A DNA stretch of 9,879 bases from an uncultured Chloroflexota bacterium (lineage in GTDB: Bacteria; Chloroflexota; Dehalococcoidia; SAR202; UBA11138): contig CAJWRP010000048.1 of the NCBI GenBank assembly GCA_913046025.1, positions 1-9,879 on the forward strand, given 5' to 3'. Position 1 is the stretch's first letter. Every line of letters starts with the position of its first letter. The notes under the pieces are model-generated. The model had not been told where the DNA came from and ran no database searches. It saw only the letters and a program-made list of their open reading frames with translations. Below are positions 1 through 6,362 of this stretch, piece by piece. The translations under genes and the position numbers were made by a program.

Positions 1-369
1 GCGTTTCTCCTCCACCATAGCCTGATCATATTCGGGCCAGTTCGGATGCTTGCCGGCTATTGAGCGATATATGTCTCGTAATGCCATTTTCAGGGTTTCT
101 GGGTCTGTGTTGTCCGACGACATGATCCTGGCTTTGCCTTCAAGCACCAGGAAACCCCACCAGCTATCCTGCGATACCAGAAGGGAGCAGCGGGGATCAC
201 GCCTCAGGTTGGGCAGCTTGGCCCTATCAGCCGTCGTTGTGAAAGCCGCACCGTTCTCGAACGGGCCAACAACGATAACGCTGAGCTGGGCCATTCCATT
301 CCGGCGGAACGTGCTTAAGACGGCCTTGTGATGTTCTGCGATAAATTTTCTTGCCAGCTCACTCAGCAT
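1..369 (-). CDS. PPOX-class flavin/F420-dependent enzyme, partial (3' end off the left edge)
   Basis: The 123 codons present read as the N-terminal part of a split-beta-barrel FMN/F420-binding protein of the pyridoxamine 5'-phosphate oxidase superfamily, closest in pattern to the probable F420-dependent PPOX group. Visible hallmarks are AVLSTFRRNG (residues 16-25, first strand and turn), FTTTADRAKLPNLRRDPR (43-60, the cofactor phosphate-contacting segment, usually TT..RAK..NLRRDPR) and a WWGFLVLEGKARI strand (70-82). In this family such proteins reduce or oxidise small substrates with FMN or F420; the substrate cannot be inferred. The ATG at 369-367 is chosen because GAGAGG lies five bases upstream (375-380). 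It follows the acetyltransferase gene on the same strand after 38 bases, so co-transcription is likely. The C-terminal part, including the end of the barrel, lies outside the window. Family is confident; the choice between FMN and F420 is inference. Confidence 0.88.
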   Translation of the reverse strand, partial: MLSELARKFIAEHHKAVLSTFRRNGMAQLSVIVVGPFENGAAFTTTADRAKLPNLRRDPRCSLLVSQDSWWGFLVLEGKARIMSSDNTDPETLKMALRDIYRSIAGKHPNWPEYDQAMVEEKR

Positions 370-407
370 TGATGCCTCTCGCTTTCTCGGTAGTCTGATC
401 GATCCAC

Positions 408-872
408 CTACAGGACGAAGTCGATCTCGTATAAGTGGTAATGGGACTGAGACATGCCAAGGCTGTTATACGTCTGCTGGGCCACCGTGTTATTGCGCTC
501 GACGTACAAACGGATGCCGCATATGTCCTCTCTGGATTGGGCTATATCATGCACGTAGCCATGCAATGCGCGGTAAACGCCGTGTCTGCGCCATTGGTAA
601 TCCACGTAGACGCTCTGAATCCACCAGAAGTTAGCGTTGCGCCAATCGCTCCACTCGTAAGTGATCATCAGGCCGCCCACCACCTGATCGCCGCTCTCTG
701 CCATCACGTAGAATCCCCTGTCCTCGTCCTGAAATATTTTTTGGATACCCTTCATTAGGAGATCACCATCCAGAGTTTTGCCTTCTGATTCTTGGGCCAA
801 AGCCTGTTGGAACTCAGCGATGCGGTTTATATCAGAAGTAGTGCCCTGTCTAATGCGAATATAATCACTCAT
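408..872 (-). CDS. GNAT-family N-acetyltransferase
   Basis: A complete 154-residue single-domain GNAT acetyltransferase, which would transfer an acetyl group from acetyl-CoA to an amine; the acceptor is not predictable. The N-terminal strand IRIRQGTTSDINRIAEF (5-21) is a typical GNAT beginning. Motif A is IQSVYVDYQWRRHGVYRAL (85-103), where the acetyl-CoA pyrophosphate loop R-R-H-G-V-Y follows the R/Q-x-x-G-x-G/A pattern except that the last small residue is Tyr100. Motif B is RLYVERNNTVAQQTYNSLGM (121-140), with the usual Asn, Ala, Tyr and Gly-Met positions. Length is normal for the family. The ATG at 872 has AGGA about eight bases upstream. It is divergent from the oxidoreductase at 902, with only about 29 bases between, so their promoters must overlap or lie inside the genes. 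It probably heads a two-gene unit with the PPOX protein. The Tyr in the loop is mildly unusual but does not by itself imply inactivity. Confidence 0.9.
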   Translation of the reverse strand: MSDYIRIRQGTTSDINRIAEFQQALAQESEGKTLDGDLLMKGIQKIFQDEDRGFYVMAESGDQVVGGLMITYEWSDWRNANFWWIQSVYVDYQWRRHGVYRALHGYVHDIAQSREDICGIRLYVERNNTVAQQTYNSLGMSQSHYHLYEIDFVL

Positions 873-901
873 TTAGTAATTCCTGTGTTTATATTTCGGC
901 C

Positions 902-2041
902 ATGCTACTATGGCTTTGCCTTATGGCAAGGGTAAGACCTTCGCAGATAGTAACAGAGGGGATAGTTCTGGACATTCTAGTCGTGGGCGCAGGCCCCGCC
1001 GGACTAGCCGCGGCTACCGTTGCGGCCCAAGCGGGCGCGGATGTTCTGCTGGTGGATGGCGCGACATGGGCTGGAGGACGCCTTGCCCTACAGACGCAAC
1101 CTCTACAAGGGCCCAGGTCGATCTTCGAAGGACAGAATGGCGTAGATTTCTGTAGTGACCTCGTCAACCAGGCCTTGGATGCCGGAGTGGATATTCGTTT
1201 GGGCACCAAGGTGACCACTTTGGTGTACCTCACAGATGGCGGTTTTTCTGCATCCGTTTCCGAGGAGAAATCCTCGATATCGGCCAGAGCAGTCATTTTG
1301 TCCACGGGTTCCAACGAGCCGGCGACGAGTTTGCCAGGGTCTGATTTGCCAGGAGTGTTGCTATCTGGCGAAGCTCAGGAGATGCTAAACGTCGATGGCA
1401 AGCTACCTGGGAAGCGCATTGTCATGGTGGGATCAGACAATGCAGGCCTTCTCATTTCTGCGAACCTGATGGACGCTGGTGCTGAAGTAATTGCCTTGGT
1501 CGAAGAAAGCTCTAGGCTAGTAGGTAGGGAGGTTAATTTAGAGCCTTTGCTGGCCCGCGGAGTTCAATTTCTGGTTTCAACTCAGGTTTTAACGGCATCC
1601 GGAGAGGGCAGACTAGAACAAGTGGAACTGCGTAATGCTGCATCCGAGGTACTTCAACTGTATGTAGACGTAATGTGTTTGGCTGGTCTACGAATTCCTA
1701 ACATGGACATGGAGTGTCCTGGGGAACTTGTCCTGAGTGAACAGGCGGCCCTTGGGGGGCTGGTTCCGGTTCACGATAAACGCATGAGTACCAGCGCTAC
1801 TGGTTTCTATGTTTGCGGCGACGCATCCGGCGTAGAGAACGGCGCGGCGGCCTTGGAAAGCGGTCGCATCGCAGGTCTGAGCGCTGCCCAGGACTTGGGG
1901 TACCAGATGCTTCACGCAGCCGGTCTGATTTCCAGGGCAGGGGGTAGGTTAGGTTACCTCCGTCGGGGTCGGCGTGGGAGTCTGCGTAGCAGCGCGAAGA
2001 ACGTGCTAGCTGCAGAGCATCGTAAGCTGGCATGTTGCTAG
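902..2041 (+). CDS. FAD/NAD(P)-binding oxidoreductase, sarcosine/opine oxidase alpha-subunit-like; start uncertain
   Basis: A two-Rossmann-fold flavoprotein. The FAD-binding motif LVVGAGPAGLAAATVAA (residues 26-42 from the first ATG) is followed by an acidic strand end and GGRL. ILSTGSN then marks the FAD-contacting ATG-type loop. The second dinucleotide fold is IVMVGSDNAGLLISANLMDAGAEV, where GSDNAG replaces the usual GxGxxG/A. The C-terminal FAD-binding segment is GFYVCGDASGVENGAAALESGRIAG. The pattern matches the FAD subunit of heteromeric amino-acid/opine/sarcosine oxidases (HcnB, OoxA, SoxA-like). The last 45 or so residues are Arg/Gly-rich and do not resemble the [2Fe-2S] or BFD-like tail some relatives carry. 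The start is unclear: ATGs at 902 and 923 lack a Shine-Dalgarno, while GAGGGG at 956-961 is ideally placed for a CTG at 968, just before the FAD motif. No partner beta subunit is nearby. Family is confident; substrate is unknown. Confidence 0.8.
   Translation: MLLWLCLMARVRPSQIVTEGIVLDILVVGAGPAGLAAATVAAQAGADVLLVDGATWAGGRLALQTQPLQGPRSIFEGQNGVDFCSDLVNQALDAGVDIRLGTKVTTLVYLTDGGFSASVSEEKSSISARAVILSTGSNEPATSLPGSDLPGVLLSGEAQEMLNVDGKLPGKRIVMVGSDNAGLLISANLMDAGAEVIALVEESSRLVGREVNLEPLLARGVQFLVSTQVLTASGEGRLEQVELRNAASEVLQLYVDVMCLAGLRIPNMDMECPGELVLSEQAALGGLVPVHDKRMSTSATGFYVCGDASGVENGAAALESGRIAGLSAAQDLGYQMLHAAGLISRAGGRLGYLRRGRRGSLRSSAKNVLAAEHRKLACC
956..970 (+). promoter_or_regulatory. Shine-Dalgarno GAGGGG facing a possible CTG start of the oxidoreductase
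   Basis: GAGGGG (956-961) lies six bases before an in-frame CTG (968-970) that would begin the protein with Leu-Asp-Ile-Leu-Val-Val-Gly, directly ahead of the FAD motif as in homologues. No ATG, GTG or TTG fits this ribosome binding site. Either a rare CTG start is used, or the original start codon has mutated. The alternative is a start at 902 or 923 without a Shine-Dalgarno; a TATATT at 890-895 would even allow a nearly leaderless transcript from 902. The choice is inference. Confidence 0.35.
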
Positions 2042-2054
2042 CGAAGAAGAATTG

Positions 2055-2432
2055 ATGGAAAGCTTTGAGATTCTAGGCGTAATAATCATGCAGAAGAGCC
2101 TGGGTGAGAAATACCTGGAGTTCTTCAAGGGAGACAAGGTTAGCCTGGATTTATATTCGTTGCCTATTGGCGAGGTACATTAGCAGCAACCTCACACCGA
2201 AGATGAGGTGTATTACGTCGTCAGCGGACATGCCAAGATGAAGGTAGCCGACACAGATTGTAATGCGAAGCCTGGTTCTATTGTGTTCGTGGGTTCCGGC
2301 ACTGCGCACAATTTTCATGACATAACAGAAAACCTAATGGTGAAGGTAATTTTCTCACCGCCCACGGCTCACAGGCTTAGTCAGGCCCGCCCGCCAACCG
2401 TACTTTTTCCTATCCTTCTCTCTAGGGGATGA
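2055..2432 (+). pseudogene. Small cupin-domain protein interrupted by one in-frame TAG
   Basis: Read from the ATG at 2055, the frame gives a single-domain cupin of about 125 codons with one stop, TAG at 2181-2183 (codon 43). Before the stop: KYLEFFKGDKVSLDLYSLPIG. Directly after it: QQPHTEDEVYYVVSGHAKM, the first cupin motif with its metal-binding His and Glu. Then PGSIVFVGSGTAHNFHDI carries the second motif with the PG turn and final histidines. The same frame continues uninterrupted on both sides, so the only lesion is one codon, most simply GAG or CAG changed to TAG. A product starting downstream (ATG 2208) would lack the first metal-ligand motif. TAG is an ordinary stop for neighbouring genes, so it is not read as sense genome-wide. 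The last 25 or so residues, after FSPPTAH, look like read-on beyond the domain. It follows the oxidoreductase by 13 bases and probably shared its transcript. The intact protein would be a small metal-binding sugar- or acid-modifying or sensing cupin; the exact function is unknown. Confidence 0.75.
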
Positions 2433-2468
2433 AAATGGCCCAGGTATATTATTATGCCTGGGCCATTT
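2433..2468. terminator. Strong hairpin between convergent genes, likely bidirectional terminator
   Basis: The arms 2433-2444 (AAATGGCCCAGG) and 2457-2468 (CCTGGGCCATTT) are perfect 12-base complements. The intervening bases add one G-T and three A-T pairs, giving a stem of up to 16 pairs closed by a four-base loop. The A run at the left and T run at the right base of the stem provide short U tracts for transcripts from either side. It sits just after the cupin frame and about 50 bases past the DinB stop, the expected place for a shared terminator. The U tracts are short, so intrinsic efficiency is uncertain. Confidence 0.75.
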
Positions 2469-2520
2469 ATCTATATCTAGTTTGAACACGCCATTCCAGG
2501 ACGCCAGTTCCGGCGCTCCT

Positions 2521-3057
2521 TTACGGCAACACGACCCCGGTGCCACGAGGCAGGTCCCACTCCTCTTCCTGCAATCCCCGGATGTAGTCGATCTGCCCGT
2601 GGTGGTTGTTTTTATGAGTAATGCCGTGTCGCAAGGCTGCCCCAATCGTCATTAGCGGGTCTGATGTATTGACCGGCGAATCCAGGTCAGGTTCTGTGAA
2701 TGACTCTAGGAAGCTCTTATATCTCTCATGCGTGGCTTCAATGTAGGCCAGTAACACATCCAGATCGGGAATGACTAGCTCTCTGAGTCCTTGTCGGTCT
2801 CCTGGATCTGGCGAGTCCACGGGCTGATCAAACCTCTGATACCAGCCATTGGTCTCCCAGAGATCCTTGGGCTCCGCAGATAAGCTCGTGACTCGTGAGT
2901 CGTCAGCCCTGCCCATGTGCCACAGAATGAATCCTATATTGTTGGCGCGCGGCATAGGCCTCCAAAGCACCTGTTCCTTTGATAAGCGTTCGCAAGTTGC
3001 AACCAGGCGCAGCTGCACCTGCTCCATGCTCTGAGCTATGAATCGTATAGTGTCCAT
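2521..3057 (-). CDS. DinB-family four-helix metalloprotein
   Basis: A 178-residue protein of the DinB/YfiT-like putative metalloenzyme superfamily, four-helix bundles with a His-rich divalent metal site; relatives include damage-inducible proteins and thiol-dependent S-transferases. The N-terminal helix is DTIRFIAQSMEQVQLRLVA. The first metal ligand is His47 in GFILWHMGRADDSRV. The last helix, ALRHGITHKNNHHGQIDYIRG (141-161), supplies further histidines (His148 and His152/153). Length fits the family. The start is placed at the ATG at 3057 because AAGGAG (3064-3069) lies six bases upstream; an in-frame TTG further upstream would place that Shine-Dalgarno inside the coding region. It is monocistronic, convergent with the cupin across a hairpin and divergent from the CoA-transferase operon. 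The substrate cannot be inferred; no DNA-damage operator was recognised, so the name implies fold only. Confidence 0.88.
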   Translation of the reverse strand: MDTIRFIAQSMEQVQLRLVATCERLSKEQVLWRPMPRANNIGFILWHMGRADDSRVTSLSAEPKDLWETNGWYQRFDQPVDSPDPGDRQGLRELVIPDLDVLLAYIEATHERYKSFLESFTEPDLDSPVNTSDPLMTIGAALRHGITHKNNHHGQIDYIRGLQEEEWDLPRGTGVVLP

Positions 3058-3063
3058 GAGCAA

Positions 3064-3069
3064 CTCCTT
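3064..3069 (-). promoter_or_regulatory. Ribosome binding site fixing the DinB-like start
   Basis: AAGGAG on the minus strand, six bases before the ATG at 3057-3055. It selects this ATG over the upstream in-frame TTG at 3075. Confidence 0.75.
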
Positions 3070-3085
3070 CCTCAAATGCGACTGG

Positions 3086-3094
3086 AGTATACCA
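3086..3094 (-). promoter_or_regulatory. Candidate extended -10 promoter for the DinB-like gene
   Basis: On the minus strand TGGTATACT is a TGn-extended -10 box with five of six matches to TATAAT. It would start RNA about 20 bases before the ATG at 3057. No good -35 box is visible at the usual distance, which an extended -10 can tolerate. Single-site motif evidence only. Confidence 0.4.
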
Positions 3095-3116
3095 GTTAGC
3101 TACTCGCTGGCCTCCA

Positions 3117-3146
3117 TTTCCTTCTTATCAAGAGAGTTCGTATAAT
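3117..3146 (+). promoter_or_regulatory. Candidate sigma-70 promoter of the scoA-FAH-scoB operon
   Basis: A perfect TATAAT (3141-3146) lies 38 bases before the scoA ATG, with a weak -35 candidate TTTCCT (3117-3122) 18 bases upstream. Transcription would begin near 3153 and leave a leader of about 30 bases containing the AGGAG site at 3170-3174. The -10 is convincing in this 126-base divergent gap; the weak -35 suggests an activator or modest strength. Confidence 0.55.
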
Positions 3147-3183
3147 ATGTCACGCATTTGTTGTCCTATAGGAGCCCACGTGT

Positions 3184-3900
3184 ATGGCAATCAACAAGGT
3201 CGTGGCCTCATTTGAAGAGGCTGTGGCGGATATTCCTGACGGCGCAACCCTGATGGTGGACGGGTTTGCTGGCCCTGGTGGAACGTCCCAACATCTCATA
3301 AAAGCGTTACGTGATCATGGTGCAAAAGGCCTGACTATCATTAGCAATACTGCGGGGCTGGCCAGCATTATAGGCTTTGGTACACTGCCAGGCGACCGTC
3401 CAGTGGATATCGGCATTCTGGTGGACAACGAGCAGATCAAGAAGGTTGTTGCGTCTTTTCCGGTGTCGCCCTCACCATCACGTCAAAACTCCTATGAACG
3501 CGCCTATAACGAAGGCAAGGTTGAGCTTGAGCTGGTGCCGCAGGGAACGTTGGCCGAGCGCATTCGCGCTGGGGGGGCTGGCATTGCTGGGTTTTACACA
3601 CCCACGGGCATCGGCACGCAATTGGCAGATGGGAAAGAGGTACGTGTTTTTGATGGACGGGAGCATGTGCTGGAGCTTCCTCTGAAGGCTGACTTTGCTC
3701 TGCTTCGCGGACACAAGGCTGATATTATGGGCAACGTTGTGTACAGGGGCACGTCCAGGAACTTTAATGGAGTGATGGCTACAGCAGCTGAGGTGACCAT
3801 AATGGAAGTGGACGAGGTTGTGGAGGTCGGAGAGTTGGACAGTCATGACATCCATACGCCGGGCCTATTTGTAAATCGCGTCGTGGAAATAAAGGACTAA
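3184..3900 (+). CDS. scoA: 3-oxoacid (SCOT-type) CoA-transferase, subunit A
   Basis: A 238-residue alpha subunit of a family I CoA transferase, which with subunit B moves CoA between a donor such as succinyl-CoA and a 3-oxoacid. The order of conserved blocks follows bacterial ScoA/AtoD: DIPDGATLMVDGFAGPGGTSQHLIKAL near the start, GLTIISNTAGLAS, then ELVPQGTLAERIRAGGAGIAGFYTPTG (the most diagnostic block), the HKADIMGNVVYRGTSRNFN segment, and DIHTPGLFVNRVVEI near the end. In the N-terminal signature the usual GGFxxxGxP reads DGFAGPGGT, a local variation. Full length for the family. The ATG has AGGAG nine bases upstream (3170-3174). First gene of a probable operon with a FAH-family enzyme and subunit B. 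The acceptor could be acetoacetate, 3-oxoadipate or another oxoacid; context favours an aromatic or dicarboxylic catabolic route, which is inference. Confidence 0.93.
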   Translation: MAINKVVASFEEAVADIPDGATLMVDGFAGPGGTSQHLIKALRDHGAKGLTIISNTAGLASIIGFGTLPGDRPVDIGILVDNEQIKKVVASFPVSPSPSRQNSYERAYNEGKVELELVPQGTLAERIRAGGAGIAGFYTPTGIGTQLADGKEVRVFDGREHVLELPLKADFALLRGHKADIMGNVVYRGTSRNFNGVMATAAEVTIMEVDEVVEVGELDSHDIHTPGLFVNRVVEIKD

Positions 3901-3943
3901 GTCGGAGTACTGATTAGGCTACAAATTTGAAGGGAGCATACAG

Positions 3944-4855
3944 ATGAAACTGGTATTTTTTAATGACTTCGCTCTGGGAGTGATAAAGGGTGACTCAGTC
4001 GTTGATGTGTCTGGCGTCGTTAATGACATCCCGCACATCTCTCCGCAAGACCTATTGGCTGGCTTGATTACTAGATGGGACGATTACAAAGGCAAGTTGC
4101 AGTCGGCAGCCGACTCGGGTTCTGGCGTGCCGACGTCGTCGGTGAAATTACGTTCACCTGCCCCCAAGCCGCATAACATCGATTGCATGGCCGTTAACTA
4201 CATGGAGAACGGCACCCGTGACGAGCCCGCTCCAAAGAATGCTTTCCTTAAGTCGGCTAATTGTGTCGTTGGCGATGGAGACACCATTGTTCTACCGGAT
4301 ATGGGAGCAAGTATTTTCGAGCACGAGGCGGAGTTAGGTCTGGTAATTAGCAAGCGAGCTTCCAACGTAAACGCCGCCGATGCCTATGATTACATCTTTG
4401 GCTACATGAACTTTATCGATGTTTCTGCTCGTGGCGTTCCTGCTTTCTACCAGATGAAATCGCGAGAGACTTTCGCCCCTATGGGCCCTTTGCTGGTTAC
4501 CGCGGACGAAGTTCCCGATCCGCAGAATTTGGCCATTAAGCTTTGGGTGAACGGCAATCTGATGCAGGATTTTAATTCAGACGACATGGCCCACAAGATC
4601 CCTCAGGTTATCGAGTTCATCACCTCCGTACATACCCTGGAGGCTGGAGACGTTATCGCAACAGGCACTAACCATCGCGGACTAAGCGCCTTGATGGACG
4701 GCGATAAGATGGAAATTGAAGTCGAAGGCATGGGTAGGCTTCACAACGATGTGCGTGACGATTTGAAGCGCACGTGGTCGCGAGAGACCAGATTGGATCG
4801 GATGAACAAGGGCGAAGAAGGCACCACGCCTCAGCTTACTGGTAAGTACGCCTAG
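3944..4855 (+). CDS. Fumarylacetoacetate hydrolase (FAH)-family hydrolase/isomerase
   Basis: A 303-residue enzyme of the FAH superfamily, divalent-metal enzymes that hydrolyse, decarboxylate or tautomerise 2,4-dioxo acids. The catalytic C-terminal domain starts near residue 73. Lys103 lies in AFLKSAN. The metal ligands are Glu128 and Glu130 in FEHEAELGLVI and Asp159 in FIDVSARG, normally NDVSARD, so the last Asp of that motif is Gly here. The ETFAPMGP block (175-182) follows. The distal loop reads ATGTNHRGLSALMDGD (239-254) rather than GTPxGVG, the GTNHxGL subtype. The N-terminal 70 residues form the small variable domain. AGGGAG lies seven bases before the ATG. Lying between the two CoA-transferase subunits with gaps of 43 and 93 bases, it very likely acts in the same pathway, for example releasing an acid that is then activated to its CoA ester. 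The exact reaction cannot be assigned from sequence. Confidence 0.9.
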   Translation: MKLVFFNDFALGVIKGDSVVDVSGVVNDIPHISPQDLLAGLITRWDDYKGKLQSAADSGSGVPTSSVKLRSPAPKPHNIDCMAVNYMENGTRDEPAPKNAFLKSANCVVGDGDTIVLPDMGASIFEHEAELGLVISKRASNVNAADAYDYIFGYMNFIDVSARGVPAFYQMKSRETFAPMGPLLVTADEVPDPQNLAIKLWVNGNLMQDFNSDDMAHKIPQVIEFITSVHTLEAGDVIATGTNHRGLSALMDGDKMEIEVEGMGRLHNDVRDDLKRTWSRETRLDRMNKGEEGTTPQLTGKYA

Positions 4856-4948
4856 TCCGAACACCGACACCTGTTCGAGCGGCAGAACCTTTAGGTAAAA
4901 TCGGGCACCGCCGTTTGAACCTCACACTCAAACTGGAGCAACAACTCA

Positions 4949-5617
4949 ATGGAAGAAAAGCTGCGCCTGGACCGGGAGATTATCGCCATGCGGGTGGCCC
5001 GCGAGCTTCAGGATGGTGACGTGGTTAACCTCGGCATCGGCATTCCTTCGCTATGTTCGCAGTTTGTGCCGGAAGGCAGAGAGGTGTTGTATCACAGTGA
5101 GAGTGGTGTCCTGAACTTTGGCCCAATGGCCGAGCCTGGCGAAGAAGACGCAGACCTGACAAATGCTAGTGGCCAATTCCTGGCTTGGTATCCCGGCATG
5201 TCCTTCTTCCACTCGGCGGACGCCTTTGCGATGATTCGAGGCGGCCACATCGATGTAACTGTTTTGGGTGCGCTGCAGGTATCCGAGACGGGTGATCTTG
5301 CCAACTGGATGCTGCCAGAGCGTGGAATAGGTAACGTTGGTGGTGCAATGGATCTTGCGGCCGGTGCCAAACGTGTCATCGTTGCCATGGAGCACTCGGA
5401 CCGAAAGGGCAATTCCAAGATAGTTAAAGAGTGTGAGTATCCTCTGACGGGCAAGGCCTGCGTCGATATCATCGTTACCGATATTGCGGTCATAGAGGTC
5501 ACGGACAAGGGTCTTCTGCTTATTGAGGTAGCGCCTGGCTGGACTGGGCAAGAGGTGCAGGCAGAGACGGAGGCTCCCTTGGCCATATCACCGCAGCTTC
5601 AAGATATTCAGCTTTAG
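4949..5617 (+). CDS. scoB: 3-oxoacid (SCOT-type) CoA-transferase, subunit B
   Basis: The 222-residue beta subunit matching the scoA product. LGIGIPSL (28-35) is the glycine-rich start of the CoA site. YHSESGVLNFGP (48-59) holds the catalytic glutamate, Glu51, which forms the enzyme glutamyl-CoA thioester; the usual motif is SENG, here SESG. Further blocks are FFHSADAFAMIRGGHIDVTVLGALQVS, GDLANWMLPE, GGAMDLAAGAKRVIVAMEHS, CEYPLTGKACVDIIVTDIAV and the C-terminal AISPQLQDIQL, all in ScoB/AtoA order. Full length. The start ATG has GGAG ten bases upstream. It is separated from subunit A by the FAH gene, whereas these subunits are normally adjacent and translationally coupled. A weak TAAAAT in the 93-base gap could be a secondary promoter but is not convincing. 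Confidence 0.93.
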   Translation: MEEKLRLDREIIAMRVARELQDGDVVNLGIGIPSLCSQFVPEGREVLYHSESGVLNFGPMAEPGEEDADLTNASGQFLAWYPGMSFFHSADAFAMIRGGHIDVTVLGALQVSETGDLANWMLPERGIGNVGGAMDLAAGAKRVIVAMEHSDRKGNSKIVKECEYPLTGKACVDIIVTDIAVIEVTDKGLLLIEVAPGWTGQEVQAETEAPLAISPQLQDIQL

Positions 5618-5648
5618 CTGTGGGTTAGAGTTGGTGAAGCCGAGCATG

Positions 5649-5654
5649 TATGAT
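5649..5654 (+). promoter_or_regulatory. Possible -10 box (TATGAT) before the MFS gene
   Basis: TATGAT matches five of six bases of the -10 consensus and would give a leader of about 55 bases. No acceptable -35 is present at 16-18 bases, so this is weak. The alternative is read-through from scoB, which ends 98 bases before the MFS start without a clear terminator. Confidence 0.25.
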
Positions 5655-5701
5655 AGAGGCATAAACAGGAAGCAAATTTCTTGTTATGCTTTTCAGATGT
5701 T

Positions 5702-5718
5702 AGGAAGGCCGATATTTG
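5702..5718 (+). promoter_or_regulatory. Ribosome binding site supporting a TTG start for the MFS gene
   Basis: AGGAAGG (5702-5708) lies seven bases before TTG (5716-5718). The nearby ATGs at 5723 and 5726 are out of frame, so TTG is the supported start. Confidence 0.65.
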
Positions 5719-6249
5719 CCGGATGATGCCAATACGCAGGATGCGCAAAAGGTCGACGCTGCCGAGGTAGAGAATACCAATGGCGCTGTCGGGCAAACAT
5801 CAGCAACAGACGCTCAGTCCGCTCCCCCGGCAAAAAGGGACAACTGGCGGCAGACCTTCAGCTCCCTCTCCAACCCATCGTTCCTGTTCTTTTGGTTAGG
5901 TATGCTGGGCATTATGGCAGGCATGCAGATGCAGATGCTGGCACGCAGCTTCCTCACCTATGAAATCACTAGCTCCGCCATATTGACCGGTGTTGTGGGA
6001 GCAGCCAACGCCCTGCCCATGCTGTTCCTATCGCTGTTTGGTGGCGCCATCGCAGACCGGTTCGACCGCAAACGAATAGTGCAGGTTGGCCAGTTCTTCT
6101 TTGCAGTCCTGTCGCTGGTCATAGGACTCGTTATTGTATCTGGTGCAATTACGTGGCAGTACCTCATGATTGGCGGGATCATTCAGGGTGCCGTGTTTTC
6201 CTTTTCATGGTGTATCTATACATCACGCAAAAGCCCCTGCGCCGCATGA
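5716..6249 (+). pseudogene. MFS exporter (EntS/MFS_3-like), truncated after the fourth membrane helix
   Basis: The first 165 or so residues match the N-terminal third of a 12-helix major facilitator exporter. There is a Gln/Ala/Asp-rich cytoplasmic tail (1-45). Helix 1 is FLFFWLGMLGIMAGMQMQML (56-75), and helix 2 is around 87-108. The loop GGAIADRFDRKRIV (109-122) carries the MFS motif A pattern. Helix 3 is 123-142 and helix 4 about 147-165. Family members run to about 400 residues and continue after helix 4 with a MPxRQAxxPELV segment. Here the similarity stops at FSFS (near base 6213) and is replaced by 13 unrelated residues before TGA at 6247. No continuation is seen in the other two frames up to 6362, so this is a deletion or rearrangement rather than a simple frameshift. 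A four-helix fragment would not transport. The substrate of the intact transporter is unknown. Confidence 0.72.
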
Positions 6250-6362
6250 ACTAAGGGCTGGCAAGTGTTCAACCGCTAACCCGACTTCGAAATCGGCTAA
6301 GACTGATTTCTAAAAGGCTATCAAATCACCCAGGCATTCGAAGGGGGCGTTCTTATTCGGGT
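6250..6362. other. Non-coding junction between truncated MFS gene and MltR-like gene
   Basis: About 110 bases between two convergent broken genes. It contains the near-palindrome at 6281-6296 (CCGACTTCGAAATCGG, one mismatched pair around a TTCGAA centre) and a five-base inverted pair AGCCC/GGGCT around 6231-6258. No U tract follows either hairpin. I see no tRNA, transposase remnant or clear duplication. Confidence 0.4.

Noticed and set aside
435..758. 107-codon plus-strand open frame opposite the GNAT gene
   Set aside because: The minus-strand frame carries all GNAT motifs; this one has none.
2181..2183. Amber codon reassignment or pyrrolysine use
   Set aside because: At least four neighbouring genes end naturally with TAG, and the position is not a known pyrrolysine-protein context.
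5051..5586. Two long minus-strand open frames (about 165 codons each) opposite scoB
   Set aside because: Both are antisense to a gene with complete family motifs and show no domain-like pattern or ribosome binding site; they are shadows of scoB codon composition.
6250..6330. Possible tRNA or attachment site near the palindrome
   Set aside because: CTTCGAAAT superficially resembles a T-loop, but no acceptor stem, D arm or CCA end can be folded around it on either strand, and no integrase is nearby.
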